Below the pieces are notes generated by a model. It had not been told where the DNA came from. It saw only the letters and a list, made by a program, of their open reading frames with translations, and made no database searches. DNA of 64,000 bases from Psychrobacter sp. APC 3281 (GTDB lineage Bacteria > Pseudomonadota > Gammaproteobacteria > Pseudomonadales > Moraxellaceae). Each line of letters begins with the position of its first letter. Position 1 is the stretch's first letter. Location of the stretch: the NCBI RefSeq assembly GCF_030407815.1, contig NZ_JASDCS010000012.1:56481-120480 (forward strand). The letters run 5' to 3'. A program made the position numbers and the translations under genes. Positions 18,404 to 27,284 of the stretch are shown here, one piece after another.

Positions 18404-20365
18404 ATGAGTGAAGCAACTCAAGCTGAAGGTCTGAATCCAGAATTAAAAAAACATACGTTTGAAGCGGAAGTGGCGCAATTACTGCATTTGGTAACGCATT
18501 CACTATATTCTAACGCTGATATTTTTGTCCGCGAGTTGGTATCTAATGCGTCGGATGCTTGTGATAAGTTGCGTTTTGAAGGTACAAATGATGATAGCCT
18601 TTATGAAGATGATGGCGAATTAAAAATCCGCATCGCTGTCGATGAAGCTGCCAAAACTATTACCTTTACCGACAATGGTATTGGTATGAACGAAGCCGAT
18701 GCAATCGAAAACTTAGGTACGATTGCTAAATCAGGCACCAAGGCGTTTTTAGACAAATTGTCTGAATCACAAAAGCAAGACGGACAATTGATTGGTCAGT
18801 TCGGTGTTGGTTTTTACTCAGGTTTTATTGTGGCTGATACCATCAGTGTCGAATCACGCAAAGCGGGCGAGCCTGCGGATAAAGGCGTGCGCTGGGTATC
18901 AGATGGTACTGGTAGCTTTACTGTTGAACCTATTACCAAAGACACGCGGGGTACAGCGATTACTTTGCACTTAAAAGAAGAATATAGCGAGGGCGAAGAT
19001 AATTACTTGGATCGCAGCAAAATCAAGCGCTTGGTTAATAAATACTCTGACCATATCAGCTTGCCGATTCAGATGCGTAAAGAGATCTGGCAAGAAGATG
19101 TAAAAGAAGACGAAAACGACGACACACCTGCTGGTGGCGAGATGGTACTCACTGATGAGTGGGAAACAATCAACAAAGCCAGTGCACTATGGACGCGCTC
19201 AAGCTCTGAAATTGAAGATGATGAGTATGTCGATTTTTATAAGAATATTTCTTATGACATGGATGCGCCGCTTACTTGGACACATAACCGTGTAGAGGGT
19301 CGCGTACAGTATACGCAGTTACTATATATCCCTAAAAAAGCGCCAGTCGATCTATACACTCGTGAGCAGCAGCATGGTCTAAAGCTATATGTGAAGCGCG
19401 TCTTTATCATGGACGAAGCTGAGCAATTGCTACCGATGTATTTGCGTTTCGTGAAAGGTGTGATTGATTCAGCAGATTTACCATTGAACGTGAGCCGGGA
19501 GCTATTACAAGAGTCACGTGATGTAAAATCTATTCGTGATGGTAACGCTCGCCGTATCTTGACGCTGCTTTCAAGTCTTGCCAATAGCGAAGACAGTGAC
19601 AAGCAAGAGAAGTTTGCTCAGTTCTATGCAGAGTTTGGTGATGTCATCAAAGAAGGCCTAGGCGAAGACGCAGGCAATCAAGAACGTATTGCTAAGCTAT
19701 TGCGTTATGCTACCAGCACCCAAGACGGTTTGGTAACAAGCTTCGAAGATTATAAAGGTCGTATGAAAGATGGCCAAAAAGCCATCTACTACCTCACCGC
19801 TGATAACCTAGCTGCTGCGAAAAACAGCCCGCAACTTGAGCTATTCAAGAAAAAAGGCATTGAAGTTATCTTGATGACCAGCCGTGTTGATGAATGGGCA
19901 ATGAACTTCTTGACCTCATTCGATGAGACACCGCTGCAAAACATCGCCAAAGGCGCAGTAGATTTAGGCGACTTGCAAGATGAAGCAGAAAAAGCGGAAG
20001 CGGAGAAAGCCCAAGAAACGCTAAAGCCTGTTGTTGATAAACTAAAAGCTGCACTGGGCGAGCGTGCTAAAGACGTCAAAGTATCGACGCGTTTAGTCGA
20101 TAGTCCAGCTTGTTTGGTTGTAGGTGAAGGTGAGCTATCACCACAAATGATTCAGATGCTACAGCAAATGGGTCAGGACGTACCAGCAAGTAAGCCAACG
20201 CTAGAAGTAAACCCTGACCATCCACTCATCAAAAAGCTTGAAAGTAGTGATCAGTTTGATAGTCTGGCGCAAGTCATTTTTGATCAGGCATTGTTAGCAG
20301 ATGGTGGTCAGCTAGACGATCCAGCCGCTTACCTAAAACGCGTCAATGAGCTATTGATGAGATAA
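18404..20365 (+). CDS. htpG: Molecular chaperone HtpG (Hsp90)
   Basis: HtpG is the bacterial Hsp90, an ATP-dependent dimeric chaperone. The GHKL ATP-binding domain shows [24 protein letters not shown] and [15 protein letters not shown]; the middle domain shows [13 protein letters not shown]. The start at 18404 ([10 protein letters not shown]) is chosen over the upstream in-frame ATG at 18335 because AAAGGAG lies just before it, giving a 653-residue protein of usual length. A strong terminator follows. The promoter may be heat-regulated, but I do not see a convincing sigma-32 sequence. Confidence 0.97.
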   Translation: MSEATQAEGLNPELKKHTFEAEVAQLLHLVTHSLYSNADIFVRELVSNASDACDKLRFEGTNDDSLYEDDGELKIRIAVDEAAKTITFTDNGIGMNEADAIENLGTIAKSGTKAFLDKLSESQKQDGQLIGQFGVGFYSGFIVADTISVESRKAGEPADKGVRWVSDGTGSFTVEPITKDTRGTAITLHLKEEYSEGEDNYLDRSKIKRLVNKYSDHISLPIQMRKEIWQEDVKEDENDDTPAGGEMVLTDEWETINKASALWTRSSSEIEDDEYVDFYKNISYDMDAPLTWTHNRVEGRVQYTQLLYIPKKAPVDLYTREQQHGLKLYVKRVFIMDEAEQLLPMYLRFVKGVIDSADLPLNVSRELLQESRDVKSIRDGNARRILTLLSSLANSEDSDKQEKFAQFYAEFGDVIKEGLGEDAGNQERIAKLLRYATSTQDGLVTSFEDYKGRMKDGQKAIYYLTADNLAAAKNSPQLELFKKKGIEVILMTSRVDEWAMNFLTSFDETPLQNIAKGAVDLGDLQDEAEKAEAEKAQETLKPVVDKLKAALGERAKDVKVSTRLVDSPACLVVGEGELSPQMIQMLQQMGQDVPASKPTLEVNPDHPLIKKLESSDQFDSLAQVIFDQALLADGGQLDDPAAYLKRVNELLMR

Positions 20366-20381
20366 TGTTTAGTAATTAGTA

Positions 20382-20417
20382 AAAAAGGGAGGCTTTATAT
20401 AAGAGGCCTCCTTTTTT
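20382..20417 (+). terminator. htpG terminator
   Basis: GGAGGC (20388-20393) and GCCTCC (20406-20411) form the stem core, flanked by A5-6 and T6. It lies 17 bp after the htpG stop and can work in both directions. Confidence 0.85.
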
Positions 20418-20685
20418 ATTTGAATTTTTAGCCAAATTTGAGTGAATTTTACAAATCAGCCTTATCCTCTTAACCGACAATCCGTTACAATCGCGATAGA
20501 TTAGCGAGCTAAAATATTAGGCAGTGCTAGTCATCTTCTATAATCACTCCATCGTGAATTCAATATAAATCGATGTCTGCATGCTGTACAAAAAATCGTC
20601 AATTGATTGCACCGCGCGGCTGTTACATTAAGATAATTATCATTGAGTTATTTTATTTTTCTCGACTGGCTAGAGGTCTAAGTCT
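20418..20685. promoter_or_regulatory. Promoter region of the C13 protease gene, with weak Fur-like sequence
   Basis: No gene is seen here. At 20631-20645 the sequence GATAATTATCATTGA partly matches the Fur repeat unit GATAAT/ATTATC, about 40 bp upstream of the TTG start. The match is imperfect and might be chance in A+T-rich DNA. Confidence 0.25.
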
Positions 20686-22167
20686 TTGTCACTTACGTCG
20701 TTAAAAACCGTCTCGCTTCAGCGTTTTTCGCTCAATTTCGCTGCAAATATTATTGCAACCTTGTGGATGCTAGTGGGCTCAACACGGGCTTTTTCTTGGG
20801 TTAAACCCACTTTTGTACAGTTTGCCGTATTTGCGCTATTGGCGCTTGGTAGTAATGTCTTATTTTCATGGTTAGCTGCTGAAAGTGGCAGCATATTTAA
20901 TGAGCAAGGATTGGTCAGTTATTTGATCTGGCCGATGATTATTTTGCTTGGTGGTATTATTTTGGCTCGGCGAGCGAGCAATCAAGCATTGGTATTTGTA
21001 CCAGTAGTGCTGTGGTTGGTCGCCGATACATTGTCAGCCTTATTACAGAGCTTGGTGCAGTTTTTTGGTAGCTATGGTTGGTTGCCAAATTGGAGTTATT
21101 CGTTCTTACCAGTACTGTTTTTAGTATTGTTCTTATGGCAAACGCTAGCTCTATTGTGGATTTTCTCCCGTCGTCTGCGTATACCATGGTGGGAGCGAAT
21201 CATTGTATTGGTTGGCGCGGTAGCGTTGCTGACTATCTGGCAGCGTAATGTCGCAGACCAGCCGATCTTTAAGCAAATACCTGTAGAGCCTGTATTAGAA
21301 GAGGCGGCACTATATCAGCAGCCACGTCTGTTACAGCAAGCATTGGATAGTATAGACCCAAGTATCGATGGCAAAACCGACTGGTACTTTATGGGAGTTG
21401 CAGGGTTCTCTGATCAAAACGTCTTTCGCTCCGAGATTAATAAGGTGCGTGAGCTGTTTGATGTGCGCTTTGGTACCAGCGGCCATTCACTATCGCTGAT
21501 TAATAATACTTATAGCTGGCTCGATGAGCCAATTGCTACTAAGACCAGCATTTTGCGCGGTCTAAAGAAAATCGGTCAGCAGATGAATGCTGATGAAGAT
21601 GTATTGTTTTTGACGTTGTCTTCACATGGTAATCAGGATATCGTCCAATTGGCAAATCCGCCGCTTGCGATGGATAATTTAGATGCTACTTGGTTGCGTG
21701 ACGCGCTAGACGCATCTGGTATCCGCTGGCGTGTGATTGTGGTGTCTGCCTGCTACTCAGGTTCGTTTATTGACGAATTGGCATCGCCAACCACGGTAGT
21801 GATTACTGCGTCAGCCGCTGACAAAGCATCGTTTGGCTGCACGAATACAGCTGAGATGACCTATTTTGGTCAAGCGTTTTTTGCTGAAAGCCTACGAGGG
21901 AATACCAGTTTTGAGTCGGCTTTTAAGGATGCCAGTATACGGGTCAATGAGCGTGAGAGCGCCATGGGCTTTGAGCCATCAGAGCCGCAAATGGTCATTG
22001 GTAGCTTAATGGAGACGGCATTGCCTGCGTTTGAGCAAGTATTGTTTGATAAGGCGCGGCCATCCGTTGCTAGTATTACAAATAATGCTACTTCTATAAC
22101 GGTTAATACTCTACCTGACAGTGCTACTAATCTGTCAGTAGACGAAGTAGAGATAGCTGCTGAATAG
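20686..22167 (+). CDS. Membrane-anchored C13-family (legumain/caspase-like) peptidase
   Basis: The first ~185 residues hold about five hydrophobic helices, and the remainder is a soluble peptidase-C13-like domain. The likely catalytic dyad is His314 in LFLTLSSHGNQD and Cys356 in VVSACYSGSFID, the clan CD arrangement. Substrate and role are unknown. The apparent start is TTG at 20686, with AGAGG 9 bases upstream; no in-frame ATG occurs before codon 28. It is followed 120 bp later by fghA on the same strand. The C-terminal ~40 residues are low-complexity, rich in Thr/Ser/Asn. Confidence 0.8.
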   Translation: MSLTSLKTVSLQRFSLNFAANIIATLWMLVGSTRAFSWVKPTFVQFAVFALLALGSNVLFSWLAAESGSIFNEQGLVSYLIWPMIILLGGIILARRASNQALVFVPVVLWLVADTLSALLQSLVQFFGSYGWLPNWSYSFLPVLFLVLFLWQTLALLWIFSRRLRIPWWERIIVLVGAVALLTIWQRNVADQPIFKQIPVEPVLEEAALYQQPRLLQQALDSIDPSIDGKTDWYFMGVAGFSDQNVFRSEINKVRELFDVRFGTSGHSLSLINNTYSWLDEPIATKTSILRGLKKIGQQMNADEDVLFLTLSSHGNQDIVQLANPPLAMDNLDATWLRDALDASGIRWRVIVVSACYSGSFIDELASPTTVVITASAADKASFGCTNTAEMTYFGQAFFAESLRGNTSFESAFKDASIRVNERESAMGFEPSEPQMVIGSLMETALPAFEQVLFDKARPSVASITNNATSITVNTLPDSATNLSVDEVEIAAE

Positions 22168-22287
22168 CTGAATAAATACAAAGTATGATTTGGCATTTAA
22201 TAAATGCCAATATCAGATTTACTATTAGATGATGAGCATTTATTAAACATCGTCATTGGTTCTATTTTGAATAAAAGGATATCACTC

Positions 22288-23178
22288 ATGCAAAATTCCT
22301 ATAGTCATAGTTTATCTACCAATAAACAGCTTACCCAAAAAAGCGTGAATCGTTGCTTTAACGGTGAGCAGCATTATTATAGCCACGAGTCGACATCTAC
22401 CAAAACCTCTATGACGTTTAGTATTTACCTACCTGATGAAGCCTTGGCTGGACGACGTTGTCCTGCGATATTGTACCTATCAGGTTTGACGTGTAATGCT
22501 GATAACGTCACTCATAAAGCGCATTTTCAGCAAAAATGTAGCGAGCTTGGTATGATACTTATCGCACCTGATACTTCGCCTAGAAGTAGTGAAGACAGCG
22601 ACGTACCAAACGACGATCGCTATTTTGTCGGTCAAGGTGCAAGCTATTATGTTGACGCGACTCAAGCGCCGTGGTCAGACAATTTCAATATGCAAAGCTA
22701 TATTGTCGATGAGTTATATGACTTACTACGTTCAGAGTTTCCTATTCATAGCATCGGTGTCACAGGACACTCAATGGGTGGTCATGGCGCGTTATTGCTA
22801 GGGTTTAAGTTCCCAAGTAAGTTTGTCAGCGTATCGGCTTTATCGCCAGTATGTGCGGCAAGTGAGTCTGCATGGGGGCAAGCTGCCTATACAGAGTACT
22901 TCGGTGATGATAAGTCTCTATGGGCACAAGCGGACGCCTCACAGATGATCGAAAAGGTCGGTCAGCAGTATTCGAGCATTTTGGTTGATCAAGGCGCAGC
23001 TGATAACTTCTTAGAAGAAGGCCAGCTACAGACCTCTAAACTACAAGATGCTTGTGCAAAAGCCGAACAGCCCTTAACATTACGCTATCAAGCGGGGCAT
23101 GACCACAGTTATTATTTTATCCAAACGGTGATTAATGATCATATCGAACATCATTGGCATATGGCTCAAATGAGCTAA
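22288..23178 (+). CDS. fghA: S-formylglutathione hydrolase (esterase D type)
   Basis: This enzyme hydrolyses S-formylglutathione in glutathione-dependent formaldehyde detoxification. The alpha/beta-hydrolase has the nucleophile elbow GHSMGGHGALL, an Asp in VDQGAADNFL and a His in AGHDHSYYF; LYLSGLTCNADNVTHKA is the family N-terminal signature. The start at 22288 (MQNSYSH) has AAAAGGA upstream and gives 296 residues; the upstream ATG at 22204 lacks a ribosome-binding site. The glutathione-dependent formaldehyde dehydrogenase partner is not in this window. Confidence 0.93.
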   Translation: MQNSYSHSLSTNKQLTQKSVNRCFNGEQHYYSHESTSTKTSMTFSIYLPDEALAGRRCPAILYLSGLTCNADNVTHKAHFQQKCSELGMILIAPDTSPRSSEDSDVPNDDRYFVGQGASYYVDATQAPWSDNFNMQSYIVDELYDLLRSEFPIHSIGVTGHSMGGHGALLLGFKFPSKFVSVSALSPVCAASESAWGQAAYTEYFGDDKSLWAQADASQMIEKVGQQYSSILVDQGAADNFLEEGQLQTSKLQDACAKAEQPLTLRYQAGHDHSYYFIQTVINDHIEHHWHMAQMS

Positions 23179-23242
23179 GATGTCCTGCAGATGACCGTGA
23201 TACATTTTTCGATATTCCATTCATGCTCAGAAGGTGATTTTT

Positions 23243-23689
23243 ATGGCAAGTTATCAAGATTTGACAGCTTCTAATTCGAAGAATAAGTCAGCAGATACGA
23301 GCTCTACAAAAGCGACTATGCAAGCTGATATGGATGCTGCTCTACAAAAAAAACAACGTAACATTGATTATAGTGATGAAGTGTCTCAAGTTAAGTCAGA
23401 CGAGCTGATTGCAAAAACCGTCAACGACGCTGGCGATAGAGTACTTGATGACGTGCAAATATCTCGCGTGATAGAGATGGCATGGGAAGATAGAACGCCA
23501 TTTGGTGCTATAGAGCATAGCTACGGTCTCGATGAGACTGGGGTTATCAAACTCATGCGCCAAGAGCTAAAGCCGTCATCTTTTCGCTTATGGCGTCAAA
23601 GAGTGAGCAATCGTGCTACCAAACATGAGGCAAAGCGCTCTTTCGAAGTTGGCCGTGCTTATTGCAAAACTCAATATAAGCAGCGCTAA
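23243..23689 (+). CDS. DUF2805 (TIGR03643) family protein
   Basis: The C-terminal ~75 residues match this small helical family: ISRVIEMAWEDRTPFGAIE, GVIKLMRQELKPSSFRLW and RATKHEAKR. The first ~65 residues are a polar, low-complexity extension. The ATG at 23243 is preferred over the GTG at 23234 because AAGG lies 8 bases before it. The function is unknown; the HTH-like helix arrangement suggests nucleic-acid contact, but that is speculative. Confidence 0.75.
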   Translation: MASYQDLTASNSKNKSADTSSTKATMQADMDAALQKKQRNIDYSDEVSQVKSDELIAKTVNDAGDRVLDDVQISRVIEMAWEDRTPFGAIEHSYGLDETGVIKLMRQELKPSSFRLWRQRVSNRATKHEAKRSFEVGRAYCKTQYKQR

Positions 23690-23720
23690 ACCATTAAGTA
23701 TTTAACATCATTATATAAAA

Positions 23721-23756
23721 GGCTCTCAGCATATGTGAGCCGCTTGGAATTTTCTT
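23721..23756 (+). terminator. Possible weak terminator before rpe
   Basis: GGCTCTCA (23721-23728) and TGTGAGCC (23734-23741) form an 8-bp stem with one mismatch. A T-rich stretch follows after about 8 bases (ending near 23756), so termination may be inefficient. Confidence 0.45.
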
Positions 23757-23803
23757 TTTAATTTATCAATATCTTATATAAACATGAATTAGGTAGCTCA
23801 ATT

Positions 23804-24496
23804 ATGAACAGTCCTGCTAAACCTTATCTTATTGCACCGTCGATACTCTCAGCTGACTTCGCGCGGTTGGGCGAAGAAGTGGAGAAGGTACTAGAGTCGG
23901 GTGCCGATGTGATTCATTTTGATGTAATGGACAACCATTACGTACCCAATTTGACGTTTGGTAGCATGATTTGTAAGGCATTGCGTGACTATGGTGTTGA
24001 AGCGCCAATTGATGTGCATCTGATGGTTTCACCTGTCGATAGTATGATTGAGCAGTTCTTGGAAGCGGGTGCTAGTATCATTACCTTCCATCCTGAAGCC
24101 AGCGCTCATATCGATCGATCGCTTCAACTGATCAAAGATGGCGGTGCAGAGTGCGGTTTGGTATTGAACCCAGCGACACCATTACATTATCTTGATTATG
24201 TTATGGATAAAGTAGATCAGATTTTATTAATGAGTGTGAACCCTGGCTACGGTGGTCAATCGTTTATCGATAGTACTTTAGATAAAGTCCGTCAGGTACG
24301 TCAGCGTATCATTACCAGTGGTCGAGATATTCGATTGGAAGTTGATGGCGGTATCAAAGCCAGTAATATACGTGCGATTGCTGAAGCGGGCGCTGATATG
24401 TTCGTTGCGGGTTCTGCAATATTCAATCAAGAAGATTATAAAGCGGCTATTGATGAGATGCGCGCAGAGTTGCTATTAGCCAACAACAACAGCTAG
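23804..24496 (+). CDS. rpe: Ribulose-phosphate 3-epimerase
   Basis: Rpe interconverts ribulose-5-phosphate and xylulose-5-phosphate in the pentose phosphate pathway. The TIM-barrel motifs are all present: [50 protein letters not shown] and EVDGGIK. The metal-site residues (His and Asp in HFDVMD, His in DVHLMV, Asp in EVDGGI) are intact. The 230-residue length is usual. The gene ends 75 bp before a 107-bp MITE-like element. Confidence 0.96.
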   Translation: MNSPAKPYLIAPSILSADFARLGEEVEKVLESGADVIHFDVMDNHYVPNLTFGSMICKALRDYGVEAPIDVHLMVSPVDSMIEQFLEAGASIITFHPEASAHIDRSLQLIKDGGAECGLVLNPATPLHYLDYVMDKVDQILLMSVNPGYGGQSFIDSTLDKVRQVRQRIITSGRDIRLEVDGGIKASNIRAIAEAGADMFVAGSAIFNQEDYKAAIDEMRAELLLANNNS

Positions 24497-24571
24497 CGAG
24501 TGTTGTATGGTTAATAAACGCTATTAGCCATACAATAATAATATTAGAATGTGCTGTATAACTTATGACTA

Positions 24572-24678
24572 TATAGTTAATCCGATATAAAAGAGCTACA
24601 GCGTTAACCTCGCTTGAAGTATCACAGTTACATCTGCATTCAGTTGCCTTGTCTCTCTTTTAAATTGAATCAATTATA
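24572..24678 (+). mobile_element. 107-bp MITE-like element, copy 1
   Basis: The ends, read inwards, are TATAGTTAATCC...TAAAAGAG (24572-24595) and, on the other strand, TATAATTGATTC...TAAAAGAG (24678-24655), a 24-bp imperfect terminal inverted repeat with 19 of 24 positions matching. The 59-bp interior contains GAAGTATCACAG, shared by all copies, and no reading frame. Ends in TA suggest TA-target insertion of the IS630/Tc1 kind, which is inference. It lies between rpe and an unknown membrane protein gene. Confidence 0.8.
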
Positions 24679-24707
24679 TATAACGGTCAGTCGCGTAAAG
24701 GTGAAAT

Positions 24708-25106
24708 ATGGACACAAACAATTCTAGCAGTTCAACAGAACCTTGTGAGCAAGTAAACTCTCATGAAACGTTGAATCAGCAGACTAGGCAGTCACTTACA
24801 AGTGAAACACCGCAGCGCAGTTTGGTACCTAGAGGCATTACCATTGGCTTAGCGATGTTTGCACTTGTACTTAGTTTGGCAGGTTATGGCTTTCGCCTGA
24901 TGGTGGGTGATGATGTCGAAACCGTGCTGCGTCATGCAGCGGTCATTGTGCCTGCATTTATGTTAGGTATTCCGCTGTTCTTTTGGGTAGGTTCTCGCAT
25001 ACTCAATAAAGTTAAAGGTCTGCATATTGAGAGTTGGAATGCGATTAGTTTGGGTTATTTGACCTCTTGTATATCGATGCTATGGCTGATGGGTACTTAT
25101 AGTTAA
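24708..25106 (+). CDS. Unknown membrane protein with polar N-terminal tail
   Basis: I do not recognise this 132-residue protein. A ~40-residue Ser/Thr/Gln-rich polar tail is followed by three hydrophobic stretches (about 45-65, 80-100 and 113-130). A good AAAGGTGA ribosome-binding site precedes the ATG. It is the first of three small unknown genes on the same strand, directly after the MITE-like copy. Confidence 0.5.
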   Translation: MDTNNSSSSTEPCEQVNSHETLNQQTRQSLTSETPQRSLVPRGITIGLAMFALVLSLAGYGFRLMVGDDVETVLRHAAVIVPAFMLGIPLFFWVGSRILNKVKGLHIESWNAISLGYLTSCISMLWLMGTYS

Positions 25107-25250
25107 GTTGTTTAGCTGCAGATATAATGCTTTTTCGCGTCTGTATCGTTTATTTGCACCTATATTGTTTATTCGTGCTTATATAATGTCGTAATATTTT
25201 ATATTTTTTAATCATTAAGCCATGTTCTACAAGCATGACTGGAATTTTAT

Positions 25251-25562
25251 ATGAGAATCGTACCAGCCAGTATTGCTAAAATTATCTATCCTAAAGACTT
25301 ACCAAATGGCTTATTTACCAGCTTAATTATCGCTTGTTTGCTAATGGGGTTGGCGTCACTACGTCACGGAACCGACTTACAAGGTTGGCTAAATGTCATT
25401 GAAAACTGGCTGCTTATGCTGCTGATATTGCCTACTGCGACGGCTACCGTTGCACTGCCATTTAAGTATCGTGATCCTAGCCTTGAGCTAAAGCTAGTTT
25501 ATTACCTTGGAATGTTTGTGGCCTTCTTATTTACATTAGGAAAGTTGCGTTATTGGCATTAA
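25251..25562 (+). CDS. Unknown small membrane protein
   Basis: The 103-residue protein, beginning MRIVPASIAKIIYP, has hydrophobic stretches at about 22-36, 50-70 and 82-97 and is unlikely to be soluble. No family is recognised. There is no strong ribosome-binding site. It may be cotranscribed with the membrane protein 145 bp upstream. Confidence 0.45.
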   Translation: MRIVPASIAKIIYPKDLPNGLFTSLIIACLLMGLASLRHGTDLQGWLNVIENWLLMLLILPTATATVALPFKYRDPSLELKLVYYLGMFVAFLFTLGKLRYWH

Positions 25563-25782
25563 TGCATACAAACGAAATGGTATTCAAGTTTGCTTTTATA
25601 GCGAAGACTTATGTGACAGCCCTTGAATTCGAGTGTTAAAGCGTCCATTGTATGAGTAAGACAGATTTACCCGCGTTACTGTAAGACGATAGGTTTGCCG
25701 AATGAGTTTATTTTTAGAAATGACTGCTTTGCAATGACTAGTTTCTCTACCAGTACTAAACGGGATAATAAGGAACACATTA

Positions 25783-26094
25783 ATGCCATACGATATCGAT
25801 AATGATATAGAAGTAGATAACGAGAATAGCGATCAGTTTGCAGGATTTGCCAAAGAAACCACATTAGAGCTGGTGGAAGCAGATGATGGTAGATTGTTGT
25901 TGCGTGATGCTGAACAAGATGAAGCACCGCTGATGACTATTGATTTTTCTGACAAGCTAAAAGAGCTACTTGGTAGCGATACTCAAGCGATTGGTCAACA
26001 CATGATTCATGCTGCGATTCAGGTCATTATGCAAAAGCAAATGAGTAAATGGCATGCGCATGTATATGATAAAGAACCAACACACTACAGCTAA
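25783..26094 (+). CDS. Unknown small acidic protein
   Basis: The 103-residue protein is acidic at its N-terminus (DIDNDIEVDNENSD) and looks soluble, with strand-like segments (ETTLELVEADDGRLLLRDA) and a helical C-terminal half (GQHMIHAAIQVIMQKQ). AAGGA lies upstream of the ATG. No family is recognised. It is followed by a perfect bidirectional terminator shared with the ribosomal pair on the other strand. Confidence 0.55.
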   Translation: MPYDIDNDIEVDNENSDQFAGFAKETTLELVEADDGRLLLRDAEQDEAPLMTIDFSDKLKELLGSDTQAIGQHMIHAAIQVIMQKQMSKWHAHVYDKEPTHYS

Positions 26095-26184
26095 TATTTG
26101 GTTATTTTTGAGCACCAATTAAAGCAAATACCAGTCAAAGCGAATGATTGAAGATATAGCTTAGCAACATCAAACTACAGCCGT

Positions 26185-26220
26185 AAAAAAAGGGTTTATC
26201 AATTGATAAACCCTTTTTTT
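26185..26220. terminator. Perfect bidirectional terminator
   Basis: The 36-bp perfect palindrome runs A7-GGGTTTATC-AA / TT-GATAAACCC-T7. It can end transcription of the plus-strand unknown gene at 26094 and the minus-strand rpmG (stop at 26280). Confidence 0.9.
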
Positions 26221-26279
26221 GTTCAAATAACTTCTTTATAGAAAGTATTTATAAAAATGCCTTCTACAAATGATGGCAG

Positions 26280-26435
26280 TTATTTGATTTTAGCTTCTTT
26301 AAAGATCACATGCTGGCGTACTTTTGGATCAAACTTTTTGATTTCCATTTTGCCAGGCATAGTGCGCTTGTTTTTAGTAGTGGTGTAGTAATACCCAGTA
26401 CCAGCTGTTGATACTAATTTAATTTTATCTCTCAT
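26280..26435 (-). CDS. rpmG: 50S ribosomal protein L33
   Basis: The 51-residue frame begins [19 protein letters not shown] and ends VIFKEAKIK, the full L33 sequence type lacking the zinc-binding cysteines. It lies 128 bp downstream of rpmB, the standard rpmB-rpmG order, and ends 60 bp before a perfect terminator. Confidence 0.95.
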   Translation of the reverse strand: MRDKIKLVSTAGTGYYYTTTKNKRTMPGKMEIKKFDPKVRQHVIFKEAKIK

Positions 26436-26563
26436 GATAGCTTTCCTGTAAATGAGGGGTCTTCAAACGATAGGTACGTGTCTCAAAGAGTGAGTTGCCA
26501 CAATTAATGTAGCAAAACAGCAGCCTCAATGATGAGAGTCATCACCCAGCTGCTATTTTTAAC

Positions 26564-26800
26564 TTAAACTTTTTGACCTTGTGCGCGTAGATCCGCTAAC
26601 ACTTTATCGATACCAAGTTTGTCAATGATGCGCATACCTTTGGTAGACACACGTAGACGTACAAAGCGGTTTTCAGACTCTACCCAAAAACGATGGTTGT
26701 GAAGGTTTGGTAGAAAGCGACGACGGGTTTTGTTGTTTGCATGCGAAACATTATTACCCACCATAGGGCGCTTTCCAGTCACTTGGCAAACTCGAGACAT
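26564..26800 (-). CDS. rpmB: 50S ribosomal protein L28
   Basis: The 78-residue protein has the L28 signature: [21 protein letters not shown] and [15 protein letters not shown]. It is the first gene of the rpmB-rpmG pair. A hairpin lies in its leader at 26821-26841. Confidence 0.96.
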   Translation of the reverse strand: MSRVCQVTGKRPMVGNNVSHANNKTRRRFLPNLHNHRFWVESENRFVRLRVSTKGMRIIDKLGIDKVLADLRAQGQKV

Positions 26801-27284
26801 GGCGAACTCCTAATCTATGAGGTATGAGTTTTTCTCATACCAGTCTGGGCAAGTTGCACGTTTTTGCGGCATGGACACAGCAAGCGGCAGCTTTGCACCA
26901 AACAAAACTATATGAAGGTTGAGCTGGTTTTGCTGCTATCTAAAGGCAAATAACAGGCTGACCAATTCAGAAAATTTTAAAGCCGACATTTATACCATAA
27001 AACAGATGAATACTCAAATATTTTTACAATAACTGTCGAATTAAAGGAGGGCTATTATACCCTGAAATGAGCGCTCTATGTTGTTGATTGTTTAATAGTA
27101 AAGATTAATTTTTAGTTGTAAGTTATAACAAAAGTCAGTAAAGTTGCTGTTATATATTTAATACAATCTGTTAATACACCAGTATTACTGTAAATCTATG
27201 TATCATTACCAATCTCTTTTGATTCTGGGTAATGATTTTTTGCTTATTTGCTCAGATAAATTACTGCTCATGCGGAGTCAAAAC
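26801..27284. other. Divergent region between rpmB and the Ig-like lipoprotein gene
   Basis: This 484-bp region holds the leader of rpmB (minus) and the promoter of the lipoprotein gene (plus). The hairpin GGTATGAG (26821-26828) / CTCATACC (26834-26841) sits 20 bp before the rpmB start in its mRNA leader. I see no other clear structure. Confidence 0.5.

Noticed and set aside
25116..25192. Imperfect tandem repeat of GTTTATT-type units downstream of the 132-residue gene
   Set aside because: Short, A+T-rich and poorly matched; it cannot be separated from chance.
25676..25927. Minus-strand frame over the start of the small acidic protein gene
   Set aside because: No ribosome-binding site and unusual amino-acid composition; the plus-strand gene is better supported.
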